A DNA stretch of 18,549 nucleotides. Source: Poindextera sp035294785. Lineage in GTDB: Bacteria > Pseudomonadota > Alphaproteobacteria > Caulobacterales > Caulobacteraceae. The position numbers were made by a program, and so were the translations under genes. The notes under the pieces were generated by a model, which was not told the origin of the DNA, searched no databases, and saw only the letters and a program-made list of their open reading frames with translations. The stretch covers positions 1 to 18,549 of the forward strand of contig DATGKF010000037.1 of the NCBI GenBank assembly GCA_035294785.1, written 5' to 3'. This document shows positions 1-7,111 of the stretch, piece by piece. Numbering within the stretch: the first letter of the stretch is position 1; the number at the start of each line of letters is the position of its first letter.

Positions 1-630
1 GTTCCACGGCCCGTGGCCGGGGGCGGTGGTCATTGTGTCTGACCACATGGTCAGCTTGCGCCGCTCCTCGAAGGGGAAGTCGAAGAGCGTCGCCAGCGTC
101 ATGGTGGTCAGCTCTTTGGAGACCAGGTCCACCCAGTCGAAGGGCTCGCCGATCGGCAAGGAATCGAGGATGAGGCCGGCCCGCTCGCGGATCACCGGCG
201 CCATCTGCATCAGCTGCGCGGGCGCCACCGCCGGGCTGACGGTCTTGCGCTGGATGTCGTGGCCGGGCGGATCCATGTTGATGAAGCTGTTGGAGTCGTC
301 GCTGGTCTCGCGCTCGATGAAGGCGTCGGCCGGCAACACGCTGCGCTTGGGCGAAAGGCCGATGCCCTTGGCGGAGGAGAACACCTGGTGATTGGTGTCG
401 ATCTCCATGATGTCGTTGTACTTTGTGACCGACCAGAAGGCGCCGTAGTTCGAATCCGGCGTCCAGTGCACCGGGTCTTCCGCCCGCAGCCGCTCGAAGT
501 AGGCCCAGTGCGCATCGTCGCGGAACGCCGACGCCCAGGCCGGGTTCAGCGTCTCGATCGGGGTTTCGTAAGCGCGCCGACGGGCGAGCGCCCGCGCCTC
601 GCTCAACACATCCGTCACGCCATCGGCCAT
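1..630 (-). CDS. Cytochrome P450, CYP153-like (N-terminal part; 3' end beyond left edge)
   Basis: The minus frame from the ATG at 630 is open for 210 codons to base 1, so this is the N-terminal half of a protein whose heme-Cys region lies outside the window. Visible P450 features are the B-C region with VHW and FWSVTKYNDIM, the MDPPGHDIQRKTVSP segment (the DPPxH...R helix-C motif), and FDFPFEERRKLTMWSD. These stretches closely match what I recall of the CYP153 family, soluble bacterial enzymes that hydroxylate the terminal carbon of alkanes and fatty acids using a ferredoxin and a ferredoxin reductase. Neither partner is in view. A GAGG lies about 10 bases before the ATG. The gene is divergent from the aminotransferase, with a 124-base shared upstream region. 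P450 family membership is near certain; the CYP153 assignment and the substrate are inference from memory of the family. Confidence 0.85.
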   Translation of the reverse strand, partial: MADGVTDVLSEARALARRRAYETPIETLNPAWASAFRDDAHWAYFERLRAEDPVHWTPDSNYGAFWSVTKYNDIMEIDTNHQVFSSAKGIGLSPKRSVLPADAFIERETSDDSNSFINMDPPGHDIQRKTVSPAVAPAQLMQMAPVIRERAGLILDSLPIGEPFDWVDLVSKELTTMTLATLFDFPFEERRKLTMWSDTMTTAPGHGPWN

Positions 631-754
631 GGTGCACGCCTCGCTGCTCGAACGCCCAGGTGATCACTGTTCCACAATTCCGCCCGCCAGCCAAAGCCTC
701 CGGCCGCGAAAAGCCCATGGCGTCCGGGCGGCTCGGGGCGCTAAGGACGGCGCC

Positions 755-1918
755 ATGCAGGCCATCGACGGCGCACGCGCCCACCTCCGCGGCATGTCGC
801 TGGAGAACATCTCCAGCATCGCCGTCGGGCGGCTGGGCGACCCCGACATCATCCCGCTCTGGTTCGGCGAGGGCGATGTCAGAACGCCGGCCTTCATCGG
901 CGAGGCGCTGGCGCGGGCGATCGCGGCCGGCCAGGTCTTCTATACCCACCAGAACGGCATCCCCGAGCTGCGCGAGACGCTGGGCGCCTACCTGAGCGGC
1001 CTTGGCGCAAAGCCCGTCACGCCGGACCGCATCACCGTCACCGCCAGCGGCATGAACGCCATCATGCTGGCGCTGATGCTGGCGGCCGAGGTCGGCGACA
1101 ACGTCATCGCCGTCGATCCGGTGTGGCCGAACGCCGGCGGTATGGCCGACGTGCTGGGCGCCGAAGTGCGCTCGGTGCGGATGGACCTGGGCGGCGACGG
1201 CTGGTCGCTCGATCCGGACCGGCTGGCCGCCGCCATCGACGATCGCACCCGCGCGGTCTTCTTCGCCTCGCCCGGCAACCCGACCGGCGCGATGATCCCG
1301 ATCGAGACGCAGGCGCGCATGCTCGAGATCTGCCGGGCCCGCGGCGTCTGGCTGATCGCCGACGAGGTCTACAACCGCCTGGCGTTCGGTCTGAACGCCG
1401 CGCCGACCATCCTCGACATCGCCGAGCCTGAAGACCGGCTGATCGTGGTCAACAGCTTCTCCAAGTCCTGGGCGATGAGCGGCTGGCGGCTCGGCTGGAT
1501 GGTGCATCCGCCCTCCGTCGGCCCGACGCTGGCGATGATGACCCAGTACAGCACCAGCGGCGTCACCACCTTCATTCAGCACGCCGGCGTCGCCGCGATC
1601 CGCGAGGGCGAGCCGTTCGTCGCCTGGATGCGCGGCTATTGCGAGGACGGCATGCGCATCGTCTGCGACGCGCTTCAGGCCAGCCCGCGCGTCAGGCTCG
1701 CGGCCCGGCCGGCGGCCGGCATGTACGCCTACTTCCAGGTCGACGGCATGCCGCAGTCGCGCCAGGCCTGCATCGACATCCTCGCCGCCACCGGCGTCGG
1801 CCTCGCCCCCGGCGTCTTCTTTGGACCAGGCTCGGAGAGCTTCCTGCGCGCCTGCGTCTGCCGCGCCCCTGATGGGCTCGCCGAAGCCATGCGCCGGCTC
1901 GCGCCGGCCCTCGCATAG
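755..1918 (+). CDS. Pyridoxal-phosphate aminotransferase, class I/II (aspartate aminotransferase-like)
   Basis: A 387-residue fold-type I aminotransferase, the usual length for aspartate or aromatic aminotransferases of the AAT-I superfamily. The core motifs are present: the SPGNPTG loop near residue 172 (N175), ADEVYNRL (D203 pairs with the PLP ring nitrogen, Y206), SFSKSWAMSGWRLGW with the Schiff-base lysine K237 and phosphate-binding R245, and a C-terminal FLRACVC whose arginine should bind the substrate carboxylate. The reading frame is open further upstream (to 629), but the ATG at 755 follows a good AAGGACGG ribosome site, and homology to the family begins just after it. No neighbour indicates the substrate. 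It is probably a cytoplasmic amino-acid/2-oxo-acid transaminase; the exact donor and acceptor cannot be read from sequence. Confidence 0.9.
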   Translation: MQAIDGARAHLRGMSLENISSIAVGRLGDPDIIPLWFGEGDVRTPAFIGEALARAIAAGQVFYTHQNGIPELRETLGAYLSGLGAKPVTPDRITVTASGMNAIMLALMLAAEVGDNVIAVDPVWPNAGGMADVLGAEVRSVRMDLGGDGWSLDPDRLAAAIDDRTRAVFFASPGNPTGAMIPIETQARMLEICRARGVWLIADEVYNRLAFGLNAAPTILDIAEPEDRLIVVNSFSKSWAMSGWRLGWMVHPPSVGPTLAMMTQYSTSGVTTFIQHAGVAAIREGEPFVAWMRGYCEDGMRIVCDALQASPRVRLAARPAAGMYAYFQVDGMPQSRQACIDILAATGVGLAPGVFFGPGSESFLRACVCRAPDGLAEAMRRLAPALA

Positions 1919-1935
1919 CGCGGCGTCGCCAAACA

Positions 1936-1954
1936 GGCCGGCGCAAGGCCGGCC
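1936..1954. terminator. Hairpin after the aminotransferase gene
   Basis: GGCCGGC (1936-1942) and GCCGGCC (1948-1954) form a perfect 7-bp stem with a 5-base loop, 17 bases after the aminotransferase stop. There is no U-run, so it may be a high-GC terminator or simply a 3' stabilising hairpin. Confidence 0.4.
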
Positions 1955-1958
1955 GATA

Positions 1959-2072
1959 CCGTCCGTAGACGGCGTAACCGTCGGAAAACTGTCGTTGGAT
2001 CGATACTGAAAGTTCACTCGCCACCCGCCGGCGCCGTCGGCAAGACGGCGTTGGGGACGGTCATCTCTGACC
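1959..2072 (+). promoter_or_regulatory. Structured leader upstream of the TonB-dependent receptor
   Basis: Within the 250-base gap before the receptor gene, the motif CCGTC occurs at 1959, 1978 and 2034, and its complement GACGG at 1968, 2044 and 2056. Adjacent copies form competing hairpins: 1959-1972, 1968-1982, and a 7-bp stem CGCCGTC/GACGGCG at 2032-2050. A further perfect 5-bp hairpin, GGTCA/TGACC, follows at 2059-2072. The gap is long for this tightly packed DNA. If transcribed it would be a folded 5' leader. I could not place a convincing promoter, and it does not match any riboswitch consensus I know. Confidence 0.35.
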
Positions 2073-2128
2073 GAAGGGGCGGTGGGAATCCTGGATCGAA
2101 GCTGAGCCCTATCCTCGTCGACGATGGC

Positions 2129-2156
2129 GCCTGGGCCCGTTCCGGCAGGCCCAGGC
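2129..2156 (+). promoter_or_regulatory. 9-bp hairpin touching the ribosome site of the receptor gene
   Basis: GCCTGGGCC (2129-2137) and GGCCCAGGC (2148-2156) make a perfect 9-bp stem with a 10-base loop. It ends directly against the purine-rich AGGGGGA ribosome site (2157-2163 region) and 12 bases before the ATG at 2169. The position suggests an effect on translation initiation or mRNA stability. The function is inference; the fold is seen directly. Confidence 0.45.
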
Positions 2157-2168
2157 AGGGGGATTCAG

Positions 2169-4400
2169 ATGAACAGCAGACGCAACCTTTGGCTTGCGGG
2201 GGCCGCGCTCGCGCTGGTCCCGGCGCTCGTCGCCGGCTCAGCTTCGGCGGCCGACAAGGATCAGAACGGCGCGAACACCGGCGGCGAGGGCGTCGAAGCC
2301 GCGGATGTGATCGTGCGCGCCGAGGCCAGCCCGGCGGCCGCCGCGGCGCCCACCAAGGCCTCGATCGACGAGACCCAGCCGGAGTCGATCATCAGCCATC
2401 GGTTCATCGAGCAGGTGACGCCGGAGACCGGTGGATGGACGACAGTGGTGCTGATCGCGCCCAGCGTCTCCGGGATCAATTCGAACGGCGGCAATGTCGG
2501 CGACTACAACATCGTCCGCATGCGTGGCTTTCAGGACGGCCAGTTCAACGTCACCTACGACGGGATCTCCTTCGCCGACACCAACGACCCAACCCACCAC
2601 GGCGCCGACTACTGGCCGGCCTCGACGATCGGATCGGCGATCATCGACCGGGGCCCCGGCGCGGCAGGCGACCTCGGGCAGGCGAACTTCGGCGGCGCGC
2701 TCCACTACTTCTCGCCCGGGGTGAGCGAAACGCGCGGCGTCGTGCAGAAGCTGACGGTCGGCACCTTCGACACGGTCGCGGCCGTCACCACGCTCAGCAC
2801 CGGCGACATCAGCCAGCTCGGCGGCGGCCGGCTGCTGCTGAACTTCGACGAGCGGGCTTCGGCCGGCGAACTCAGCCACTCCGGCGGCTACCACGAGAAC
2901 CAGCTGGCCAAATTCGTGCTGCCGCTGGGCTCGCGCGGGGAGCTGACCCTGTTCGCCGATCACCAGTGGACCCGGTTCAACTTCCCCGATTCGAACGGTC
3001 CGGGCGAGACGCTGCAGCAGGTGCAGCTGTATGGGAAAAACTTCCAGCTCACCAACATCCCGGACGAATTCTACTACAAGTTCAACTATGAGCGGAAAAG
3101 CACCGACTTCGAGTACATCGATCTGAAGTATCGGTTCACCGACGCCCTCTCGATCGAAGACCAGCCGTACGTCTACGCCTACCGGAACCAGACCAAGTCG
3201 ACGAACGACAACTCCGGCATCATCGGCGGACCCAACACCTCGCCGCCCATGGCCGCCGGCGCCAATCCGAACGACATCGGCGGCTACGACAAGCTCAACG
3301 CCTATCGGGTTTTCGGCGACGTCCTGCGCCTGAACCAGCATTGGTCGTTCGGCGAGTTGCGCATCGGCGGGATCATCGAGTCCTCCGCCACCCAGCGGCA
3401 CAATTGCTTCCAGGACTTCACGACCGGCTCATCGCCTGACTTCAAGTTCAAGCCGCCGAAGTTCCCCTTCACGACCAACTGCAAGCTCCTGGAGGAGTCC
3501 GACTGGCTGCAATGGCAGGGCTTCGCCGATTTCGACTGGTACGTGACCGACAAGCTGCGCATCTCGCCGGGCTTCAAGTACGTGGACTTCAAGCGCGACG
3601 TGAGCGCGATCGACGAGAACGTCGGCGGAGGGTCGAAGAACCAGGGGCTGACGGCGACGAACACCTACCGCAGCCCGCTCTACTTCCTGACCGCGAACTA
3701 CAAGGTCATGCCTTACTGGGCGATCTACGCCCAGTTCGCGACCAGCTTCCTCACCCCCTCGCTCTCGACGCTCTACGTCACGGGGGCGAGCCTCCAGCAC
3801 CTGCAGCCCGAGACGACGACGAACTACCAGCTGGGCACGGTCTACACGCGGGGCAACCTGACCTTCGACGCCGACGTCTACGACATCGAAGCGAAGAATC
3901 TGAACGTCCCCTGCATCGTGCCGGGAACGCCGCCGCAGGCCGCCTTCTGCAACGTGGGCAGCGGGACCTACATCGGCGTCGAGGGCGAGGCCGCCTTCGT
4001 GATCGCGCCCGGGCTGACGCTGTTCGCCAACGGGTCGCTGAACCGCGCCGTGCAGGCGCCGACGGCCCCCAACCCGGGCGCCGGCATCGGCGCCAGCAAG
4101 GGCGGCGAGTTGGCCAACGCGCCGCAGTGGACGGACGCCGTCGGCGTGATCTACGGGCGCGGCCCGTGGGAGGGATCGGTGACCTACAAGCAGGTCGGCC
4201 GCTTCAAGAGCACCGATGGGCCGGTGTTCCCCGGCTACGACACCGTCGACGCCTCGCTCGGCTACGACTTCGGGCGCTTCATCGCCAAGGTGCAGGCCTT
4301 CAACCTGGCGGACCGGCGGCCGGTGACCGGGCTCGCGTCGGGCTTCTTCACCTTCGAGGCCGGGCGGCAGGTCGAGGTGACGCTGATCGGCAAGTTCTAG
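2169..4400 (+). CDS. TonB-dependent outer-membrane receptor
   Basis: 743 residues from the ATG at 2169, chosen because it follows an AGGGGGA ribosome site and begins a clear signal peptide (MNSRR, hydrophobic 8-22, cleavage near ASA|AD at 27). A TonB-box-like segment DVIVRA lies at 46-51. The plug domain spans roughly 65-190, with MRGF, VTYDGISF and RGPGAAGDLGQANFGGALHY, which is the usual plug pattern. The rest is a beta-barrel of alternating aromatic strands ending in the outer-membrane signal VEVTLIGKF with terminal Phe. Two cysteine pairs sit in likely external loops (HNCF...TNCKL and VPCIV...AFCNV). It imports an unknown substrate across the outer membrane with TonB-ExbBD energy. No siderophore or B12 gene is nearby to suggest the ligand. 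The gene stands alone behind a long structured leader. Confidence 0.93.
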   Translation: MNSRRNLWLAGAALALVPALVAGSASAADKDQNGANTGGEGVEAADVIVRAEASPAAAAAPTKASIDETQPESIISHRFIEQVTPETGGWTTVVLIAPSVSGINSNGGNVGDYNIVRMRGFQDGQFNVTYDGISFADTNDPTHHGADYWPASTIGSAIIDRGPGAAGDLGQANFGGALHYFSPGVSETRGVVQKLTVGTFDTVAAVTTLSTGDISQLGGGRLLLNFDERASAGELSHSGGYHENQLAKFVLPLGSRGELTLFADHQWTRFNFPDSNGPGETLQQVQLYGKNFQLTNIPDEFYYKFNYERKSTDFEYIDLKYRFTDALSIEDQPYVYAYRNQTKSTNDNSGIIGGPNTSPPMAAGANPNDIGGYDKLNAYRVFGDVLRLNQHWSFGELRIGGIIESSATQRHNCFQDFTTGSSPDFKFKPPKFPFTTNCKLLEESDWLQWQGFADFDWYVTDKLRISPGFKYVDFKRDVSAIDENVGGGSKNQGLTATNTYRSPLYFLTANYKVMPYWAIYAQFATSFLTPSLSTLYVTGASLQHLQPETTTNYQLGTVYTRGNLTFDADVYDIEAKNLNVPCIVPGTPPQAAFCNVGSGTYIGVEGEAAFVIAPGLTLFANGSLNRAVQAPTAPNPGAGIGASKGGELANAPQWTDAVGVIYGRGPWEGSVTYKQVGRFKSTDGPVFPGYDTVDASLGYDFGRFIAKVQAFNLADRRPVTGLASGFFTFEAGRQVEVTLIGKF

Positions 4401-4415
4401 CGCGCCCGCTGGCGC

Positions 4416-4447
4416 CGGCCTCTCGCCTCGGGACGGGCGAGAGGCCG
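4416..4447. terminator. Bidirectional hairpin between convergent genes
   Basis: A perfect 12-bp stem: CGGCCTCTCGCC (4416-4427) pairs with GGCGAGAGGCCG (4436-4447) around an 8-base loop. It lies 15 bases after the receptor stop and 10 bases past the stop of the convergent VOC gene, so it can serve both. There is no U-run on either strand. Confidence 0.65.
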
Positions 4448-4457
4448 CGCTCGCACG

Positions 4458-4832
4458 TCAGCCCATCCGGTGCAGGGCGCAGATCTTGTTGCCGTCCGGA
4501 TCGCGCAGGTAGGCGAGATAGAGGCCGCTGCCCTCGCGCACGCCCGGCGGGTCCTCGATCGCCGTCCCGCCGGCCGCGACGCCGGCCGCATGCCAGGCGT
4601 CGGCCTTCTCCGGGGAGGCGGCGGCGAAGCCGATGGTGCCGCCGTTCGCGGACGTCGCCGGCTCGCCGTCGATCGGCTGCGTGACGCAGAAGACCCCGGT
4701 CGGCATGCGGTAGAACACGCGGCGGTCGCCGTCGATCCGGCCCGGCGGCACGTCCAGCGTTCCCAGCACCGCGTCATAGAAGGCCTTCGCCCGGTTGACG
4801 TCGTTGGTGCCGATCATGATGTGCGAAAACAT
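4458..4832 (-). CDS. VOC-family (glyoxalase/bleomycin-resistance fold) protein
   Basis: 124 residues, one vicinal-oxygen-chelate domain pair. The start MFSHIMIGTNDVNRAKAFYDAVLG is the typical first beta-alpha unit, and AYLRDPDGNKICALH is the typical last strand. This subgroup usually ends DPDGNKIEAV, with the Glu as a metal ligand; here that position is Cys, so metal binding may be altered. The ATG at 4832 has an AGGAGG about 11 bases upstream, a slightly long spacing. It is the last minus-strand gene before the hairpin, 91 bases after the small membrane protein, so it may be the distal gene of that operon or have its own promoter. Its substrate is unknown; family members include glyoxalases, dioxygenases and antibiotic-binding proteins. 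Confidence 0.85.
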   Translation of the reverse strand: MFSHIMIGTNDVNRAKAFYDAVLGTLDVPPGRIDGDRRVFYRMPTGVFCVTQPIDGEPATSANGGTIGFAAASPEKADAWHAAGVAAGGTAIEDPPGVREGSGLYLAYLRDPDGNKICALHRMG

Positions 4833-4923
4833 TCTCTCTCATCCTCCTTGCCGACGGTGGCTGGCCCTTGACGCACATGGGGGAAGATCGCGCCGCTGGC
4901 AATGCCGGCCGGAGCGCGGGCGC

Positions 4924-5265
4924 TTACGCCAGCAGCGCCGGCGCGGCGTTGGCCGTCGTCAGGCGGCGGTGGGCGACGAGGATGTAGGCCGCCGTCGCCG
5001 CATAGAACAGGAAGCGCAGGGGCGGCTCGCCCTGCAGGGTCGTGGCCGCGGCGGCGACGGCGTAGACGATCAGCAGCGCCGCGGCGGCGGCGACTTGGAG
5101 CCGGTCGAAGAGGAAGGCGGCGATGGCGGCGATCTCGATGCCGGCCAGCCATGGGGCGAGCGGCTCGTGCTGACCTTCGCCGGTGATGAACACCTGCGCG
5201 CTCGCCCAGGCGATGAAGGCGCAATAGCTCCAGCGCAACAGCCGCAGCGCCCAGGCGTCGCTCAT
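4924..5265 (-). CDS. Small membrane protein, uncharacterised
   Basis: 113 residues with about four hydrophobic segments (roughly 8-24, 38-53, 56-74 and 84-97), so likely an inner-membrane protein resembling small DoxX-like or other four-helix proteins. I do not recognise a family with confidence. Its ATG overlaps the stop of the upstream gene in an ATGA arrangement (5262-5265), which usually means translational coupling. With the two genes before it, it forms a compact three-gene operon headed by a DNA-binding protein. Confidence 0.75.
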   Translation of the reverse strand: MSDAWALRLLRWSYCAFIAWASAQVFITGEGQHEPLAPWLAGIEIAAIAAFLFDRLQVAAAAALLIVYAVAAAATTLQGEPPLRFLFYAATAAYILVAHRRLTTANAAPALLA

Positions 5266-5642
5266 CGCGCCGGCTCGGGCAGCAGGAACGTCTGGCGGGC
5301 GAGCGGCGAGCCCAGCCGCTCCGGGGCGTACCAGCGCCTGAGGATGGTCTTGTCCGCAAGGTCCGGATTGTCGCGCGCGAACGGCTCGAACGCGCGATGG
5401 CCGCCGCTGGCGCGGCGCTCGGCGATCAGGGCCAGGAACGCGAGCGTGATGGTCTCGTGATACGCACCAGGCGCGCCGGCGCGGGCGGCGATGGCCCTCA
5501 GCCCGGTCGACAGCCGCGCCGCGGCCTGCGGAAAGTCATGCCGCTGCAACAGGTCGAAGCCCACGCGCAGGTGATCGGCGTGGCGGAAGGCACGGTTGTC
5601 GATGTGGCCGCCGAGGAAGGCGTCGACCAGCGCTTCAGACAT
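5262..5642 (-). CDS. Conserved hypothetical protein with FRHADHLRV and YHETIT motifs
   Basis: 126 residues, probably all alpha-helical and cytoplasmic. Two conserved-looking His motifs, FRHADHLRVGF near residue 19 and AYHETITLAFL near 60, are familiar from an uncharacterised bacterial family in which similar HxxHL and YHxT stretches recur. They could form a metal or ligand site, but no activity is established to my knowledge. The ATG at 5642 lies inside the end of the ribbon-helix-helix gene (8-base overlap), and its own stop overlaps the next start, so all three genes are probably translated in a coupled way. This arrangement suggests that the ribbon-helix-helix protein regulates the operon and that the membrane protein works with this one. 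That last point is inference. Confidence 0.8.
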   Translation of the reverse strand: MSEALVDAFLGGHIDNRAFRHADHLRVGFDLLQRHDFPQAAARLSTGLRAIAARAGAPGAYHETITLAFLALIAERRASGGHRAFEPFARDNPDLADKTILRRWYAPERLGSPLARQTFLLPEPAR

Positions 5643-5892
5643 CGCCGCCGCTCTCCTCGCTGAGCGCGTGGGCGTCCTTGGCCGTGAGCGTGAGCCCGTA
5701 GACGGCCTTCAACTGCCCGATCTGCTTCAGCGTCTCCTCGCTGAAGGGCGCCTGTCCCTCGAACGCGTGCAGCACGATCCCCTCCAGCAGGTCGCCGAGC
5801 GACAGGTCGAGATATTCCGCCAGCGCCTTCAGCACCTTCAGCGTCCGCCGCTCGATGCGGACGCCCGTCTGCACGCGTTCGATCGTAATCAT
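5635..5892 (-). CDS. Ribbon-helix-helix DNA-binding protein, putative autoregulator
   Basis: 85 residues from ATG 5892. The N-terminus reads as a beta strand (TGVRIERR) followed by two helices (LKVLKALAEYLDLS and LGDLLEGIVLHAFEG), the layout of the CopG/Arc ribbon-helix-helix fold. The C-terminal part (TLKQIGQLKAVYGL) is a further helix. A GTG five codons upstream (5907) is in frame, but it lies inside the repeated operator-like sequence. No ribosome site precedes either start, which fits a leaderless message starting at or near 5892. The gene overlaps the next by 8 bases and heads a three-gene operon. It is likely a dimeric repressor binding the GTACC repeats at its own promoter. The fold call is firm; the regulatory role is inference. 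Confidence 0.8.
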   Translation of the reverse strand: MITIERVQTGVRIERRTLKVLKALAEYLDLSLGDLLEGIVLHAFEGQAPFSEETLKQIGQLKAVYGLTLTAKDAHALSEESGGDV

Positions 5893-5926
5893 GTACCCGT
5901 GTACCACGGTACCGATCGACGTTCAA
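5893..5926 (-). promoter_or_regulatory. Promoter with triple GTACC operator for the ribbon-helix-helix operon
   Basis: On the plus strand GTACC occurs at 5893-5897, 5901-5905 and 5909-5913, exactly 8 bases apart; read on the minus strand this is GGTACNNN three times, ending at the ATG. On the minus strand TTGAAC (5926-5921) and TACACG (5903-5898) make a weak -35/-10 pair with a 17-base spacer. Transcription would then start within about a base or two of the ATG at 5892, giving a leaderless mRNA. Short direct repeats at fixed spacing are typical operators of ribbon-helix-helix repressors. The repeats are certain; the promoter is tentative. Confidence 0.55.
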
Positions 5927-5944
5927 GCGCGCTCGCGGGGGCGC

Positions 5945-7111
5945 CTACCGCAGGGCCTGCTCCAGGTCGGCGATGAGGTCGTCGGCGGCTTCGACGCCGA
6001 CCGAGAGGCGGACGAGGGAGTCGGCGATGCCGATACGCTCGCGCGCGGCGGCGGGAATCGATGCGTGGGTCATGATCGCCGGATGCTCGATCAGGCTCTC
6101 GACGCCGCCGAGGCTCTCGGCCAGCGTGAAGAGCTGCGTGCGCTCCAGCATCCGCCGCGTGCCGGCGAGATCGCGGTCGAGGATCGCGGTGACCATGCCG
6201 CCGAACCCGCTCATCTGGCGCATCGCCAGGGCGTGTTGCGGATGGCTGGCGAGGCCGGGGTAGATCACCCGCGACACCGCCGCCTGGCCCTCCAGCCAGC
6301 GGGCGACGGCGAGGCCGTTTTCGCAGTGCCGCTGCATTCGAAGCGCCAGCGTCTTGACCCCGCGCAGCGTGAGGAAGCTGTCGAACGGCGAGGCGACCGC
6401 GCCGACCGCGTTCTGCAGGAACGTCAGCTGTTCGCCGAGCGCGGCGTTCTCGCCGACCACGAGCGCGCCGCCGACGATGTCCGAATGCCCGCCGATGTAC
6501 TTCGTGGTCGAGTGCATGACGACGTCGAAGCCCAGCTCCAGCGGGCGTTGCACGTAAGGGCTGGCGAAGGTGTTGTCGGCGGCGGCGATCAGGCCGCGCG
6601 CCTTGGCCAGCGCCGCGATCGCTTCGAGATCGGCCAGCCGCAGCATCGGGTTGGTCGGCGTCTCCGCCCAGATCAGCCGCGTCTTGGGCGTGATCGCCGC
6701 TTCGATCGCGGCCACATCGCTCATGTCGACGAAGCTGAAGTCGAGGCCGGCCGAGCGCCGGCGTACGCCCTCGAACAGGCGGTAAGAGCCGCCGTAGAGG
6801 TCTTCGCTGGCGATCACATGCTCGCCGGCGGTCAGCGTCTCCAGCAGGGTGGCGATGGCGGCGAGGCCGGAGGCGAAGGCGAAGCCTTTCGTCCCGCTCT
6901 CCAGGTCCGCCAGGGCCCGCTCGAGCGCGAAACGGGTGGGGTTCTGGCTGCGCGAATACTCAAAGCCCTGGTGGACGCCGGGCGAGGCCTGAGCGTAGGT
7001 CGATGTCGCGTAGATCGGCGTCATCACGGCGCCGGTCAGCGGGTCGTGCTCCTGGCCGCCGTGAATGGCGCGGGTGGCGAAGTCGAGCCGGTTCTTCGGC
7101 GGCTCGCTCAC
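5945..7111 (-). CDS. Cystathionine gamma-lyase / gamma-synthase family PLP enzyme
   Basis: 388 residues, the full length of the Cys/Met-metabolism PLP family. Key segments: YSRSQNPTR (Y52 and R54, phosphate and active-site contacts from the neighbouring subunit), the SGLAAI phosphate loop near 81, AETPTNP near 149, AADNTF near 178 (D179), STTKYIGGHSD with PLP lysine K204, and SLGGVESLIEHP near the C-terminus. The GTG start at 7111 overlaps the TGA of the cystathionine beta-synthase gene (GTGA), so the pair is co-translated. That partner makes cystathionine from homocysteine and serine, so the likeliest job here is gamma-lyase, releasing cysteine, 2-oxobutyrate and ammonia. Sequence alone does not exclude gamma-synthase or O-acetylhomoserine sulfhydrylase activity, as the family is mixed. 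Confidence 0.9.
   Translation of the reverse strand: MSEPPKNRLDFATRAIHGGQEHDPLTGAVMTPIYATSTYAQASPGVHQGFEYSRSQNPTRFALERALADLESGTKGFAFASGLAAIATLLETLTAGEHVIASEDLYGGSYRLFEGVRRRSAGLDFSFVDMSDVAAIEAAITPKTRLIWAETPTNPMLRLADLEAIAALAKARGLIAAADNTFASPYVQRPLELGFDVVMHSTTKYIGGHSDIVGGALVVGENAALGEQLTFLQNAVGAVASPFDSFLTLRGVKTLALRMQRHCENGLAVARWLEGQAAVSRVIYPGLASHPQHALAMRQMSGFGGMVTAILDRDLAGTRRMLERTQLFTLAESLGGVESLIEHPAIMTHASIPAAARERIGIADSLVRLSVGVEAADDLIADLEQALR

Noticed and set aside
2059..2163. Possible cobalamin or TPP riboswitch before the TonB receptor
   Set aside because: Short look-alikes (GGGAATCC, GCTGAG) are present, but the B12-box GCCACTG...GGGAAGGC and the TPP core are absent.
2238..3401. 387-codon minus-strand frame opposite the TonB receptor
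   Set aside because: Antisense shadow with no recognisable motif; the receptor on the plus strand is complete.
3512..4684. 390-codon plus-strand frame crossing the receptor end and the VOC gene
   Set aside because: Out-of-frame shadow ending in Arg/Pro/Ser runs; it crosses the strong 4416-4447 hairpin.
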